From contig JANTGN010000113.1 in NCBI GenBank assembly GCA_024762895.1, positions 1 through 8,064 on the forward strand: a DNA stretch of 8,064 bases, read 5' to 3'. The DNA is from Thiotrichales bacterium (GTDB lineage: Bacteria; Pseudomonadota; Gammaproteobacteria; J044). The position numbers and the translations under genes were made by a program. A model generated the notes under the pieces. The model was given only the letters and a program-made list of their open reading frames with translations. It was not told the origin of the DNA and searched no databases. Shown here piece by piece: positions 1-6,266 of the stretch. The stretch's first letter is position 1; each line of letters opens with the position of its first letter.

Positions 1-1
1 C

Positions 2-310
2 GCCGAAAAAGTCCCCCTGGCGGAGTCAATGAAGTACTTTGCCACCCGAAACCGTGGCAGCCAGATCGGCGCCTGGGCCTCACCCCAAAGCGATGTCATC
101 ACCTCACGCGCCCTGCTCGAGGCCAAGGTGGACGAAATTAAGCAGAAATTCAAAGACGGAGAAGTACCGCTACCTTCCTTTTGGGGCGGTTATCGTGTCA
201 TGCCGGAGAGTCTTGAGTTCTGGCAGGCCAGAGACAGTCGCCTGCATGACCGCTTCACTTACAACCGAACAGCTGAGGATGACTGGCTCATCGCCCGACG
301 CGCGCCCTGA
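2..310 (+). CDS. pdxH: Pyridoxamine 5'-phosphate oxidase, C-terminal part (5' end outside window)
   Basis: This is the last ~102 residues of the FMN-dependent oxidase that converts pyridoxamine or pyridoxine 5'-phosphate to pyridoxal 5'-phosphate, the final step of vitamin B6 synthesis and salvage, in the cytoplasm. The reading frame is open from base 2, so the ATG at 29 is an internal methionine; residues before it (AEKVPLAES) continue the family pattern. Visible family marks are RGSQIGAWASPQS (about 53-94), the PLPSFWGGYRV block, and the PdxH signature LEFWQARDSRLHDR (212-253), which carries the substrate-binding Arg and His. It ends in the usual R-x-A-P tail just before TGA. Whole proteins are about 210 aa, so roughly half is missing to the left. 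It is a housekeeping gene with no functional link to the carboxysome genes and marks the border of the cluster. Confidence 0.95.
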   Translation, partial: AEKVPLAESMKYFATRNRGSQIGAWASPQSDVITSRALLEAKVDEIKQKFKDGEVPLPSFWGGYRVMPESLEFWQARDSRLHDRFTYNRTAEDDWLIARRAP

Positions 311-337
311 GCCCTGGTTCGCCCGGTAACCCCTGGG

Positions 338-354
338 ATTCTGAAAACCAGAAT
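338..354 (+). other. Small hairpin after pdxH, not a canonical terminator
   Basis: ATTCTG (338-343) and CAGAAT (349-354) are perfect inverted arms around a 5-nt loop, 27 bp after the pdxH stop. A competing pairing joins CTGGTT (314-319) with AACCAG (346-351). The hairpin is followed by an A-rich run rather than T residues, so it lacks the U-tract of an intrinsic terminator. It may still be the 3' end structure of the pdxH transcript; the role is inferred only from position. Confidence 0.3.
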
Positions 355-380
355 AAAAACATGATTCATTGCTCCTAATC

Positions 381-434
381 TATGAATATTCATTGATATT
401 CGTATATCTATGGGATGGGCTCTGACGTTATAAT
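381..434 (+). promoter_or_regulatory. Putative csoS1D promoter with upstream dyad (candidate LysR-type site)
   Basis: A perfect -10 hexamer TATAAT lies at 429-434, about 50 bp before the csoS1D ATG. No hexamer at 16-18 bp spacing resembles TTGACA (406-411 reads ATCTAT), which suits an activator-dependent promoter. Just upstream, 381-404 is an imperfect dyad: TATGAATAT (381-389) against ATATTCGTA (396-404), 8 of 9 positions paired. It also contains the perfect 12-bp palindrome ATGAATATTCAT (382-393). An AT-rich dyad centred near -49 from the expected start fits a LysR-family site, and a CbbR-like gene lies in the window. The -10 box is seen directly; activator binding is inferred. Confidence 0.5.
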
Positions 435-462
435 CAGTCGGATAAATCAAGCTCCGGAGAAC

Positions 463-476
463 GCCTGGAACCAGGC
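463..476 (+). promoter_or_regulatory. Leader hairpin over the csoS1D ribosome-binding site
   Basis: GCCTGG (463-468) and CCAGGC (471-476) form a short inverted repeat, in RNA a 5-bp stem with a GAAC loop. The nearest Shine-Dalgarno-like bases before the csoS1D ATG at 485 (AGG, 473-475) lie in its 3' arm. A better match, GGAG (456-459), is 25 nt from the ATG linearly, but folding the hairpin would shorten this to about 11 nt. No other in-frame start exists upstream. Confidence 0.35.
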
Positions 477-484
477 ATCGCAAG

Positions 485-1102
485 ATGATCAAACTCAGGA
501 CCTATGTCTACGTAGATTCCCTGCAACCGCAACTGGCAGAGTATATGGCCACCGTGTCGCAAGGTTTCCTGCCCGTACCAGGCGATTCCTGCCTATGGGT
601 AGAGGTCTCCCCTGGAATGGCGGTGCATCGTCTCACAGATATCGCGCTCAAATCCACGCGTGTCCATCTGGCTCAGCAAGTGGTCGAACGCGAATATGGC
701 TCCATGGTTATCCATCACCGTGACCAGAGTGATGTGCGCGAGGCGGGTCGAATCCTGCTCTCAAGAATCGGGGCGCAGCAGACCGACCGTGCAGACTGTA
801 AGGTCGCCTGGCACGAAATCATCCGCGGCATGACGCCTGACCATACCGTGCTGATCAACCGCCAGGACCGACGTGGCTCCATGATACTGCCAGAACAAAG
901 CATGTTCATCCTGGAAACCGAACCGGCGGGTTATATTATCTATGCCGCCAACCAGGCCGAAAAGGCCGCCAATATCACCCTGATCGATGTAAAGGCCGTC
1001 GGTGCCTTTGGTCGTCTCACCCTGTCTGGTCGTGAGGCCGATGTTGACGAGGCGGCAGCGGCTGCCCTGGCTGCCGTACAGAATCCCACCGGGACTCACT
1101 AA
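485..1102 (+). CDS. csoS1D: CsoS1D, tandem-BMC (BMC-T) alpha-carboxysome shell protein
   Basis: This is a minor shell component of the alpha-carboxysome. Family members form pseudohexameric trimers, which stack in pairs and carry a large gated central pore thought to pass RuBP and 3-phosphoglycerate. The 205 residues hold two BMC domains, roughly 1-100 and 101-200. Recognisable blocks are LRTYVYVDSLQPQLA at the N-terminus, FLPVPGD (28-34), ITGM/IRGM-type start of the second half near 113-116, and AGYIIYAANQAEKAA (148-162) followed by GAFGRL (173-178). E68-R69 in QVVERE sit where the CsoS1D pore-gating Glu-Arg pair is expected, allowing for the ~50-residue N-terminal extension of some cyanobacterial homologues, which is absent here. 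The next gene follows after 2 bp. It stands on the strand opposite the main cso cluster, so it is a separate transcription unit. Confidence 0.95.
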   Translation: MIKLRTYVYVDSLQPQLAEYMATVSQGFLPVPGDSCLWVEVSPGMAVHRLTDIALKSTRVHLAQQVVEREYGSMVIHHRDQSDVREAGRILLSRIGAQQTDRADCKVAWHEIIRGMTPDHTVLINRQDRRGSMILPEQSMFILETEPAGYIIYAANQAEKAANITLIDVKAVGAFGRLTLSGREADVDEAAAAALAAVQNPTGTH

Positions 1103-1104
1103 TC

Positions 1105-1668
1105 ATGCATCGCCAGACCCTGCTTAATCTGCTGGCTGCACATCAGACTCGGTTCATGGAAGAAGCCGCCTATATCAGAAAAGCAGTGGAATTTGTGGCT
1201 GCCCAACCCGACTGTTTCTACCGAGAACTCTGGCCGGCACATGTTACGGGGTCTGCCTGGGTGGTCAATCCCGAACGCACCAGGGTGCTGATGCTGCACC
1301 ATCGCAAGCATGACCAGTGGTTCCAGCCCGGAGGCCATGCCGATGGCGACGCCGACATCCTTCGGGTAGCCCTGCGTGAAACCGCTGAGGAAACCGGCAT
1401 CGAGCCAGAACAGATCCGTTTAGTCAATAAATCGATCTTTGATGTCGACATTCACACTATTCCGGCGATGGGCCATGATCCTCGTCATGAGCACATCGAC
1501 ATTCGCTTCCTGGTTGAGATCGATGACCGGCTGCCGATACCTGGAAACGACGAGTCCCATGAGGTACTGTGGGCAGATCTAATGGAAGTCTCACGCTATA
1601 ACAACAACCGTTCTACCTATCGCATGGTCGAGAAAACACGCAGGATGCGTGGTCCGCATTCCCGATAA
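1105..1668 (+). CDS. Nudix hydrolase, coupled to csoS1D
   Basis: This 187-residue protein is a probable cytoplasmic hydrolase of a nucleoside diphosphate linked to another moiety. The Nudix box spans residues 77-99 (1333-1401), GX21-type, with the catalytic core R91-E92-x-x-E95-E96-x-G98. The Glu expected six residues after the first Gly is Ala (A83), and the hydrophobic position after RE is Thr. The RE..EE metal-binding residues are intact, so activity is plausible. The preceding PGG (75-77) and a strand ending in WFQPGGH are typical of the fold. An N-terminal helical stretch of about 40 residues precedes the domain. The ATG lies 2 bp after the csoS1D stop with only weak SD-like bases, suggesting translational coupling. 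The substrate is unknown. Its stop is 7 bp from the stop of the convergent PDC-domain gene. Confidence 0.88.
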   Translation: MHRQTLLNLLAAHQTRFMEEAAYIRKAVEFVAAQPDCFYRELWPAHVTGSAWVVNPERTRVLMLHHRKHDQWFQPGGHADGDADILRVALRETAEETGIEPEQIRLVNKSIFDVDIHTIPAMGHDPRHEHIDIRFLVEIDDRLPIPGNDESHEVLWADLMEVSRYNNNRSTYRMVEKTRRMRGPHSR

Positions 1669-1675
1669 GCTGGCA

Positions 1676-2647
1676 TTAGCTTGCCGTATCCTCCCCCATC
1701 TCCCCCGTTCCCAGCCAGAATTCCAGATTCTTCTCCAGTAACTGATCCCAGGGCATGTAATGCGAACCATCGCAGGAAAAGTTAAGCCCAACCATTCCGT
1801 TGTAGATATTCAGTGAGCCGGCTCTCAGGTAGATGGTTTCATCCATAAACCGCAATGCCCTGAAGGTCTGGAAGACCTCCCGCACCTTGTCCATCGGGAT
1901 ATCTGCATCATCGGGATATGGCCGGTTGGGGTAGGTCATCACTATGCCCGGATCAGACAGGTCTTCAATATCCAGGATCCGATAACGTAGTGGATCATCT
2001 ATAAACCACAGCGTGGCACGTGAGCTGGAAAAATGTAGTTTGCCGTGAAACACCCCGTGAGATTCAATCAGATTGATCAGCAGGTCCAGCACTTCATCAA
2101 TTCGCTTGTCCATGGGGCTATCCACCCGCTGCTGGCTGAAGAGACCTCCGCGAATGGCGGGATCACCCTTCATCTGAACCCACTGCTCTGGCTGTTTATA
2201 GAGCTCGCGGGTCAGGGGTAGTTCCCGCAGATCGAAATCAGCACCAAGGTATCCCAACAAATTCCCCTGCTCATCGACGATGTGTTGAACACCCGTCAGG
2301 GTAGGACGACGAGCATTGCGACTGATATAGGCATCGGAAAGGGTAAAGACCTCACCTGCCAGTGAATCCTGCAGATAAGGTCGATCACTTCGATCCCGCC
2401 CCATATGTTCTGCTATGGGCCCCTGGGCCGAGATGTTCCTGGTAATCTGACGTGCCTGATCATTAAGCACAAACAGATATTTACAGCTAGGAAGTGATTC
2501 AAGACCCTCGTTCAGGCAAAACTCCAGTGCCGCCTGTTCAGGCCAGACATCAGAACAGCGCCGGGCAAGCCTCTCCAGCGGCGCAGATAAAAGCCCGCGT
2601 AAAAGTATGCGCTGACGTGCAACTGCGTCTTTCAGTGCCTGCCCCAT
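1676..2647 (-). CDS. Soluble PDC/Cache sensor-domain protein, function unknown
   Basis: This 323-residue protein has a PDC (Cache-type) ligand-binding fold in its N-terminal half. YLFVLNDQARQITRNIS (57-73) gives the first strands, GRDRSDRPYLQ (83-93) is the usual Cache loop, and DAYIS (105-109) through DEQGNLLGYLGADFDL (125-140) is the closing sheet. Such domains normally sit outside the membrane in chemoreceptors or histidine kinases, but I see no signal peptide or membrane helix and no kinase, HAMP, GGDEF or HTH output. The C-terminal half (about 175-323), with RYRILDIEDLSDPG and a Tyr/Trp-rich end, is not recognised. The ATG is supported by AAGGAG five nt upstream. It follows the CbbR-like gene on the same strand after 120 bp. 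An inorganic-carbon or metabolite sensing role is a guess from neighbours. Confidence 0.75.
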   Translation of the reverse strand: MGQALKDAVARQRILLRGLLSAPLERLARRCSDVWPEQAALEFCLNEGLESLPSCKYLFVLNDQARQITRNISAQGPIAEHMGRDRSDRPYLQDSLAGEVFTLSDAYISRNARRPTLTGVQHIVDEQGNLLGYLGADFDLRELPLTRELYKQPEQWVQMKGDPAIRGGLFSQQRVDSPMDKRIDEVLDLLINLIESHGVFHGKLHFSSSRATLWFIDDPLRYRILDIEDLSDPGIVMTYPNRPYPDDADIPMDKVREVFQTFRALRFMDETIYLRAGSLNIYNGMVGLNFSCDGSHYMPWDQLLEKNLEFWLGTGEMGEDTAS

Positions 2648-2705
2648 GCCTTCTCCTTCGCCAAAAATATCGCTGAACAGATATTGAAGTGTCTCGCTTA
2701 GCCGC

Positions 2706-2718
2706 CACCTGACAGGTG
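2706..2718. promoter_or_regulatory. Palindrome upstream of the PDC-domain gene (possible operator)
   Basis: CACCTG (2706-2711) and CAGGTG (2713-2718) form a perfect inverted repeat around one base, 58 bp upstream of the PDC-gene ATG, in the 120-bp gap after the regulator gene. On neither strand is it followed by a T-run (T residues precede it on the minus strand), so it is not an intrinsic terminator. The gap holds no convincing -35/-10 pair on the minus strand. Confidence 0.3.
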
Positions 2719-2767
2719 TGGAAAAAGAATCTTAAGGGCTTATACAGACAACCCCAGGGTGACTCTA

Positions 2768-3799
2768 TTAACCCGTGGGTAAATTTAACTGATCTGGCTG
2801 ATCCTCTCCGATCTTGATCTCTGGCCACATTGACTGCATACGTGAACGCATATAGGGCTGAATCTCCAGCGCGAATTCCAGGAATGCCCTGGCCACTACC
2901 GAGAGTTCCTTATTTTTCGGATACACCAGGTACCACTGGCGCTCGATAGGAAATCCCTCCACGTCCAGTATGGCGACAGGGCCATTGGAACCTTCAAGTG
3001 TCAACGTATGCAAAGAGAGTACGGATAAACCAAGGCCACCGACTACTCCATGCTTAATGGCCTCATTGCTACCGAGCTCCATCCTCACCTTGGGCTTGAG
3101 CCCCTTGCTCTCGAAAAGCTTGAGCGCTGTATCGCGGATCCCTGAACCGGGCTCACGCAGAATAAAGGGCTCCTCGGCAATCCGCGATAATGGAATGTTC
3201 TTCTGATTAACCAGGGGATGGACTCTTGGCGCCATCACCACCAGGGGATTTGGTGCGAACACGAATGACTCAACATCAGCATCGCCTTCTGGCAATCGCC
3301 CCATGATGTAAAGATCATCCTCGTTGGCCAGCATGCGTTCAATGATGCGATCACGATTGGTAACCTTAAGCGCGACATCAATACCCGAATACCGCTGACA
3401 AAATTCACCCAGGATTTCTGGCGCAAAATATTTTGCCGTCGAGACCACGCACAATCGCAAGCGTCCACGCTTGATACCTTTGATATCTGCGACCTTCATT
3501 TCGAGATTGGCTAGCGACTCGAAGATCAGCTTACAGGTCTCATATAATTCGAGGCCAGCTTCAGTTGGCTTAACTGCCCTGCCAACATGTTCAAACAGGG
3601 GCAGACCAATCGTCTCTGACAGCTTTTTAACCTGCGTCGATATGGTTGGTTGTGTCAGAAACAACTCTTCGGCAGCACGGGTAAAACTACCGAGTCGTAC
3701 GATTGCCTCAAACAATTGCAGCTGTCGAAGGGTGGCATGCCGAATAAGGTAATCGGGCATTGCCGAGGGCGGTGTGTAACTGTCGGAATCATTGCCCAT
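2768..3799 (-). CDS. cbbR: LysR-type transcriptional regulator, CbbR-like
   Basis: This 343-residue DNA-binding regulator is of the group that controls Calvin-cycle and CO2-concentrating genes and responds to metabolites such as NADPH, RuBP or 2-phosphoglycolate. The winged HTH covers about 23-82: LRQLQLFEAIVRLGSFTRAA then LTQPTISTQVKKLSETIG. The effector domain carries CbbR/CmpR-type blocks: STAKYFAPEIL (120-130), NRDRIIERML (148-157), DLYIMGRLPEG (162-172), FILREPGSGIRD (212-223) and NEAIKHGVVGGLGLSVLS (245-262). The first ATG is used because AAGGG lies 6 nt upstream; a second Met (residue 14) has no ribosome site. A basic or acidic tail after residue 320 exceeds the common ~310 aa length. 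The usual arrangement is divergent from the genes controlled; here it follows the SulP gene in the same direction after 78 bp. Its targets are inferred. Confidence 0.88.
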   Translation of the reverse strand: MGNDSDSYTPPSAMPDYLIRHATLRQLQLFEAIVRLGSFTRAAEELFLTQPTISTQVKKLSETIGLPLFEHVGRAVKPTEAGLELYETCKLIFESLANLEMKVADIKGIKRGRLRLCVVSTAKYFAPEILGEFCQRYSGIDVALKVTNRDRIIERMLANEDDLYIMGRLPEGDADVESFVFAPNPLVVMAPRVHPLVNQKNIPLSRIAEEPFILREPGSGIRDTALKLFESKGLKPKVRMELGSNEAIKHGVVGGLGLSVLSLHTLTLEGSNGPVAILDVEGFPIERQWYLVYPKNKELSVVARAFLEFALEIQPYMRSRMQSMWPEIKIGEDQPDQLNLPTG

Positions 3800-3877
3800 A
3801 ATTAACCCTTATTTCTGCACCTTCTCATTCCTTATGCTGGGCCAGGACTTAGCAACCTCAATCCGGCGCCCGGCGAA

Positions 3878-6010
3878 TCATCTTGCATACTGGTGGCACT
3901 TGTTACGTGGAACGTCTACCAGTGATTCAGGGTCGGTACCAAAACGCTCCAGCAATGCCTCGAGGGCAGCTTCCTTATTTTTAAAGAAGGCATCAGGACC
4001 GAGTGAATCCACGATACCACAACGCTCAAGCACCATTTTGACCTGATGTTTGAGCCCGCTAAACATCAGCTCTACACCTTCTTCACAAAGCCGCTCGGCA
4101 ATCTCTCTGACCTTTTCTTCTCCAGATGCATCAATTTCGTTGATACCACTGCCTATGACCAGTATAGCCCTTGCATGCGGGTACTCACTTTTTGCCTCGA
4201 GTATCATATCTTCGAAATACGCTACGTTGATAAAGGTTAATGATCCATCAAATCGTACCGGTACGAAATTTTCACTAATTGACTCAAGGTCATGCGCCCT
4301 CATACCGCCGAGGGTGCCATCCTCCTTGCGGCCTAAGATCTCGGACCGGGGCTTCATAATACGCACCAGGTAATGCAATACTGTTAACACCACACCTAGC
4401 AAAATACCATTGGCAATAGAAGGCGCCATGAGCAATGTTGCGAAGAAAGTAATCACGCCGATAGTTGCGCTCACCCTGTCTGCCTTCCAGGCCTGTGTTA
4501 ATGGCTTTAGGCGTATCAGGCTGAATACTGCCATCATCACGATAACAGCCAGCACTGCCTGTGGAAGATGATATAAGTAGGTCGTAAAGAACAAAAGCAC
4601 GAGGACCACTGCAGCTGCACTAATGATTGCAAACAAGCCTGTCTTTGCACCTGTTTTTGCCGCAACTGCCGAGCGTGAAAAAGAGCCACTAACTGTATAG
4701 GAGCCAAAGAAACTACCCGCAATGTTTGCAAGCCCCTGCCCTACCAGCTCCTTACTGGTATTTACACGCTCACCGGTATGACTTGCGATAGCCTTAGAGA
4801 TAGACGTTGCTTCCATAAACCCAATCAGGGCCATTACCAGTGCAGCTGGCAACAGGGACAGGATCAGGTCAGCCTGAATCACCGGGACCTTAAAACTCGG
4901 CAGACCTTCAGGAATACTGCCTACTACGGCACCGCCAGCCGAAAGCACTATGCGGGAATCTGTAATATCAGCAAACCTCCATTTATGACTGTCCACATCC
5001 TGATCGGCAGGTATGGCGTTTTCTGCCATAAAGACAGTTCCGTTTTCCGTCTGTATTGCCAATAGGGTTTTTTCATTAAGATCTACACGGAGATTTGTAT
5101 TCTTTGCTTTCAGCATTTCAAGCTGTCTTTCCAGGACCTCAGCCTGTGCATGCAGGCCAGCGGCCTCGCGAATACGTTCAATATCACTCTGCTTTTCAAG
5201 CTCTGCCGCTTTCCTTCTTATCTCAGCAATATCGTTTGTAAATTCACTGATCTTTGATGCGTTATCTGAATAGACATCAATCATCTCAAGTGTTTGAGGA
5301 TCCTTGATTTGATCAGCTATTACCGTCACCTTGTTTTCATAACCGACCAGTGCGCTAACTACCGTTGCAAGCAAAACTGCAACTAAAACCCCTGGCAAAG
5401 AAGGTACTTTCTTTTTAAGAATATCTATCAGTGCCCAGGCACCTATAGCAAATAGCAAGGTCGGCCAATGCAGTTCAGGTATCTGTTCCAGAACGCGCCA
5501 CAGATCAGCAAGATATGAGTCGGTACGGGGGAACGGCACACCAATGACCTTGCTCAACTGAGAAAGTCCGATAATCAGGGCTGCCGCGTTAGTAAAACCA
5601 ACAATAACCGGGCTAGACAGTACATTAACGATTGAACCCAGTTTAAATATCCCCAGGCCCAGGCGAAGAATACCGACCATCATGGCAAGCATGATCGACA
5701 GCTCAATAAAATTTGCGCTGCCCGGGCTGGCAAAGGGAATAATCGCGGCGGCCGACATCAGCGAAAGCATGGCGACGGGCCCCGTATGCAACTGACTCGA
5801 TGACCCCCATAACGATGCCACAATCACCGGGACAAAAGAGGCGTAAAGACCATATACCACCGGCAGGCCTGCCAATTGCGCATAGGCCATACTTTGAGGG
5901 ACCAGAATCAGAGCGACGGTTACGCCTGCCAGCAGGTCGGAGCTTATGGACTCCCGGGTCATTGGGAACCAACGCAGGAAAGGGAACAGGGTGTAAATCA
6001 GGGAATGCAT
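3878..6010 (-). CDS. SulP-family anion transporter with STAS domain, probable bicarbonate uptake
   Basis: This 710-residue inner-membrane transporter belongs to SulP/SLC26, whose members move sulfate or bicarbonate (BicA is one). The family start is clear: LLAGVTVALILVPQSMAYAQLAGLP (26-50, split here as LLAGVTVALILVPQSM then AYAQLAGLP), GLYASFVP (54-61), and TGPVAMLSL (76-84). The second half has ALIGFMEATSISKAIA (394-409) and the GSFSRSAV core near 442-449. The C-terminal STAS domain (about 580-690) shows IDASG (626-630). Between TM7 (about 204-222) and TM8 (about 378-400) sits an extra segment, roughly 225-357 (4940-5338), with a coiled coil near 254-305; by SulP topology it would be periplasmic. 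AAGGA lies 10 nt before the ATG. The gene lies between mcdB and the CbbR-like gene. Bicarbonate is preferred over sulfate from context only. Confidence 0.9.
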   Translation of the reverse strand: MHSLIYTLFPFLRWFPMTRESISSDLLAGVTVALILVPQSMAYAQLAGLPVVYGLYASFVPVIVASLWGSSSQLHTGPVAMLSLMSAAAIIPFASPGSANFIELSIMLAMMVGILRLGLGIFKLGSIVNVLSSPVIVGFTNAAALIIGLSQLSKVIGVPFPRTDSYLADLWRVLEQIPELHWPTLLFAIGAWALIDILKKKVPSLPGVLVAVLLATVVSALVGYENKVTVIADQIKDPQTLEMIDVYSDNASKISEFTNDIAEIRRKAAELEKQSDIERIREAAGLHAQAEVLERQLEMLKAKNTNLRVDLNEKTLLAIQTENGTVFMAENAIPADQDVDSHKWRFADITDSRIVLSAGGAVVGSIPEGLPSFKVPVIQADLILSLLPAALVMALIGFMEATSISKAIASHTGERVNTSKELVGQGLANIAGSFFGSYTVSGSFSRSAVAAKTGAKTGLFAIISAAAVVLVLLFFTTYLYHLPQAVLAVIVMMAVFSLIRLKPLTQAWKADRVSATIGVITFFATLLMAPSIANGILLGVVLTVLHYLVRIMKPRSEILGRKEDGTLGGMRAHDLESISENFVPVRFDGSLTFINVAYFEDMILEAKSEYPHARAILVIGSGINEIDASGEEKVREIAERLCEEGVELMFSGLKHQVKMVLERCGIVDSLGPDAFFKNKEAALEALLERFGTDPESLVDVPRNKCHQYAR

Positions 6011-6076
6011 AAAACTAACGTCCTTCTATCTACTAGACCAGTGGCGCAGCATGATTGGTCAGGCCTTATTGATCGG

Positions 6077-6094
6077 CTGGGTACGAACGCCCAG
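6077..6094 (-). other. Hairpin in the SulP gene leader
   Basis: CTGGG (6077-6081) and CCCAG (6090-6094) are inverted arms around 8 nt, 67 bp upstream of the SulP ATG. On the minus strand it is followed by CCGATCAAT, not a T-run, so it is not an intrinsic terminator. It could be a leader RNA structure; no function can be assigned. Confidence 0.25.
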
Positions 6095-6208
6095 ACCAAA
6101 ATAAAGAACCGCAGGAAAGAGGAGATGACTACGAGCCGACACGACTTATTCTCATAACATCGTTTATCCGAGTCTAAAAGACGATAAAGGCATCAACCGT
6201 GAAGGCTG

Positions 6209-6227
6209 GTCAATTTATTAAATTGAC
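6209..6227. promoter_or_regulatory. 19-bp perfect inverted repeat upstream of the SulP gene (candidate LysR-type operator)
   Basis: GTCAATTT (6209-6216) and AAATTGAC (6220-6227) are exact inverted arms around ATT. The site is about 200 bp upstream of the SulP ATG and 40 bp past the mcdB stop. It satisfies the T-N11-A form common to LysR-family sites and is AT-rich. The minus-strand arm also ends in TTGACC, a possible -35 box, but the -10 region that would follow is poor. As RNA it would be a weak A/U stem without a T-run, so an operator is more likely than a terminator. Binding is inferred. Confidence 0.45.
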
Positions 6228-6238
6228 ATCATCGAATA

Positions 6239-6248
6239 AATATCAATG
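6239..6248 (-). repeat. 10-mer shared with the csoS1D promoter region
   Basis: CATTGATATT on the minus strand here recurs on the plus strand at 391-400 inside the csoS1D upstream dyad. In both places TTCG or TCG follows within a few bases, and the copy sits beside a dyad-symmetric site. It may be half of a shared regulator site, but a 10-bp match in AT-rich spacers can occur by chance. Confidence 0.3.
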
Positions 6249-6266
6249 TGACGCATTTAGCCGTAA

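Noticed and set aside
415..723. Plus-strand frame overlapping the csoS1D start in another frame
   Set aside because: It competes with the conserved CsoS1D frame and encodes an Arg/Pro/Gly-rich sequence typical of an off-frame reading.
761..1099. Long minus-strand open frame antisense to csoS1D
   Set aside because: The plus-strand frame is a clear tandem BMC protein; the antisense translation has no recognisable motif and is a shadow.
3862..3872. CCGG-CGC-CCGG hairpin after the SulP stop as a terminator
   Set aside because: Only a 4-bp stem with a 3-nt loop and no following T-run on the minus strand; read-through into the regulator gene is more likely.
5876..6157. Plus-strand frame covering the SulP start and leader
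   Set aside because: It overlaps the conserved SulP N-terminus antisense, has no good ribosome site and its translation is compositionally odd.
6011..6266. Small RNA or tRNA gene in the mcdB-SulP spacer
   Set aside because: I found no cloverleaf and no hairpin followed by a T-run; only dyads and a short hairpin are supported.
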